DNA from: Deltaproteobacteria bacterium
Lineage (GTDB): Bacteria > Desulfobacterota > DSM-4660 > Desulfatiglandales > B25-G16
Direction of reading: 5' to 3'
DNA: 21,952 nucleotides
Assembly (NCBI GenBank): GCA_020348625.1
Contig: CP070752.1
Coordinates: forward strand, 1,924,675-1,946,626
This document shows positions 21,014-21,952 of the stretch, piece after piece (position 1 is the stretch's first letter; each line of letters begins with the position of its first letter). The notes under the pieces are model-generated. The model saw only the letters and a list, made by a program, of their open reading frames with translations. It was not told the DNA's origin and did not search any database. A program made the position numbers and the translations under genes.

Positions 21014-21703
21014 CTAACTATCGGCCTTTTGTTCAGCCAGCTTTTGCTTGCACTTGCTTATATACACAAGTGTTTCCTCGTACTGACCCGCATCTGGATA
21101 GTGATTGATAAGATACTCAAATCGCTTTAACGCCGCAATGTAGTGCCCGCTTTTGTAATAGAATCGTCCGACATAGAACTCATGCTCTGCGAGATTGCTT
21201 ATGCATTTCCTGATGCGTCTTTCGGCCATCATGGAAAATGGATCATCAGGGAACTTCCGTTGAAGCCTTTCAAACTCCTTCAGGGCATTCTTGGCGCTGT
21301 TCTGGTCGCGGTCGATCTTACCCATCCTAAGAAAATGACACATCCCCTGCTGATAAATCACATAGGGAACTGCCTCGTTTCTCGGGTGCAGCCTCTCAAA
21401 CTCCATATATGCCTCAACTGCTTCCTCGAACTCCTTTCTCTTAAACAGGGAATCAGCCAATTTCAGCTCAGCCTGAACAGCCAACTTGCTATAGGGGTAG
21501 CGGTCTTTGAGTTTCTGAAAAAGTTCCACGGCCTCCTTATAGTCACCCTTCCGAAACTCAGACATTCCTTTATTCATCAGCTGTTCAGGCGAAGCCTGTC
21601 TGTCTTTCTTGCCGAAGCCTAAGTAAGAGCACCCGCTCATGGAAAAAACCACACACAGGAAAATAACGGTTGCCTTGACTCGCCCACCCAGGCTATATTT
21701 CAC
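21014..21703 (-). CDS. bamD: Outer-membrane assembly lipoprotein BamD
   Basis: An essential-type lipoprotein of the BAM complex, which inserts beta-barrel proteins in the outer membrane. From the GTG at 21703 it has 229 residues. A basic N-terminus and hydrophobic stretch (ATVIFLCVVFSM) lead to the lipobox SGC, giving lipid-modified Cys25. Five TPR-like repeats follow, with signature runs MNKGMSEFRKGDYKEAVELF, FKRKEFEEAVEAYMEFERLHP and YYKSGHYIAALKRFEYLI. I chose the GTG because GGAAGG lies just upstream and the thioredoxin gene ends 25 bp before it; an in-frame ATG at 21784 would overlap thioredoxin by over 50 bp and bury the signal peptide. Its presence shows a diderm organism. Confidence 0.92.
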   Translation of the reverse strand: MKYSLGGRVKATVIFLCVVFSMSGCSYLGFGKKDRQASPEQLMNKGMSEFRKGDYKEAVELFQKLKDRYPYSKLAVQAELKLADSLFKRKEFEEAVEAYMEFERLHPRNEAVPYVIYQQGMCHFLRMGKIDRDQNSAKNALKEFERLQRKFPDDPFSMMAERRIRKCISNLAEHEFYVGRFYYKSGHYIAALKRFEYLINHYPDAGQYEETLVYISKCKQKLAEQKADS

Positions 21704-21728
21704 CCAACCTTCCAACTCCGTGTCACTC

Positions 21729-21952
21729 CTACTCAATGAGTTTAAGCAGGGCCTTTTCGATATTGGCCTTTCCATCTGCCCCAATAATCGTATCTTTCAG
21801 CTCCCCGTCCTTGAAAAAGAGTAGGGTAGGGATTGACCTAATTCCATAATGGGTAGGGGTCTGGGTATTCTCATCAACGTTCATCTTCCCTACCTTGATC
21901 TTCCCATCATACTGCTGAGCAAGCTCCTCCACCCAAGGGCTAACCATATGGC
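21729..21952 (-). CDS. Thioredoxin, C-terminal part (cut by window edge)
   Basis: About 74 residues visible, continuing past the window. The sequence begins HMVSPWVEELAQ, the helix right after the CxxC active site (expected just outside), then KMNVDEN, the cis-proline segment SIPTLLFFKDG and the C-terminal helix. Thioredoxins reduce protein disulfides in the cytoplasm. It is placed directly upstream of bamD on the same strand with a 25-bp gap. The active-site cysteines cannot be checked here. Confidence 0.9.
   Translation of the reverse strand, partial: HMVSPWVEELAQQYDGKIKVGKMNVDENTQTPTHYGIRSIPTLLFFKDGELKDTIIGADGKANIEKALLKLIE

Noticed and set aside
21704..21784. Longer BamD from an ATG at 21784
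   Set aside because: It would overlap thioredoxin by over 50 bp and put 27 polar residues before the lipoprotein signal peptide.
1..21952. CRISPR arrays, insertion sequences, phage genes
   Set aside because: No regularly spaced repeats, transposase, integrase or phage structural genes were found on either strand.

Overview
The window reads as a chromosomal segment of a strictly anaerobic, Gram-negative bacterium. The Gram-negative call rests on a BamD outer-membrane lipoprotein. The anaerobic call rests on a tungsten-type aldehyde:ferredoxin oxidoreductase, several polyferredoxin-like proteins, SelB and a two-subunit glycine decarboxylase. The combination fits Desulfobacterota (syntrophic or sulfate-reducing 'deltaproteobacteria'), but that placement is inference and no marker gene here fixes it.

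Layout. (1) 1-7801, plus strand: an Lrp/AsnC regulator, then a tightly packed run gcvH-gcvPA-gcvPB-lipB followed by 3-hydroxyacyl-CoA dehydrogenase, enoyl-CoA hydratase and thiolase. This joins lipoylated glycine cleavage/synthesis with a short-chain beta-oxidation or butyryl-type module. (2) 7802-8622: a compact tRNA locus on the minus strand. An intact tRNA-Asn(GTT) is followed by a small GIY-YIG nuclease gene whose last codons run into a second, chimeric tRNA-like sequence. A perfect 42-bp direct repeat of the tRNA 3' half brackets the nuclease gene, and the repeat boundary falls inside the anticodon. (3) 8623-11701, plus: selB and a membrane protein with a cytoplasmic 2x[4Fe-4S] domain. 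(4) 11723-15503: a divergent iclR / AOR-operon pair (zinc-ribbon protein, AOR, four-cluster ferredoxin) with clear promoters and palindromic operators between them. (5) 15572-20893, minus: a pterin-cofactor operon moeA - moeA/PBP fusion - modE-like HTH - mobB/FeS - moaA. (6) 20894-21952, minus: a thioredoxin (cut by the window edge) and bamD.

How it fits together. The AOR operon needs a tungsto- or molybdopterin cofactor, and the neighbouring operon makes it. The two are further linked by a shared promoter element, AATTATGTCA-N4-TGAC, found upstream of both units. The HTH-only ModE-like protein and the MoeA-PBP fusion are candidates for the metal-sensing side of that circuit. IclR has its own GTTCAT-N4-ATGAAC sites at both divergent promoters. 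The strongest candidate for something undescribed is the ~370-bp tRNA-flanked GIY-YIG unit.
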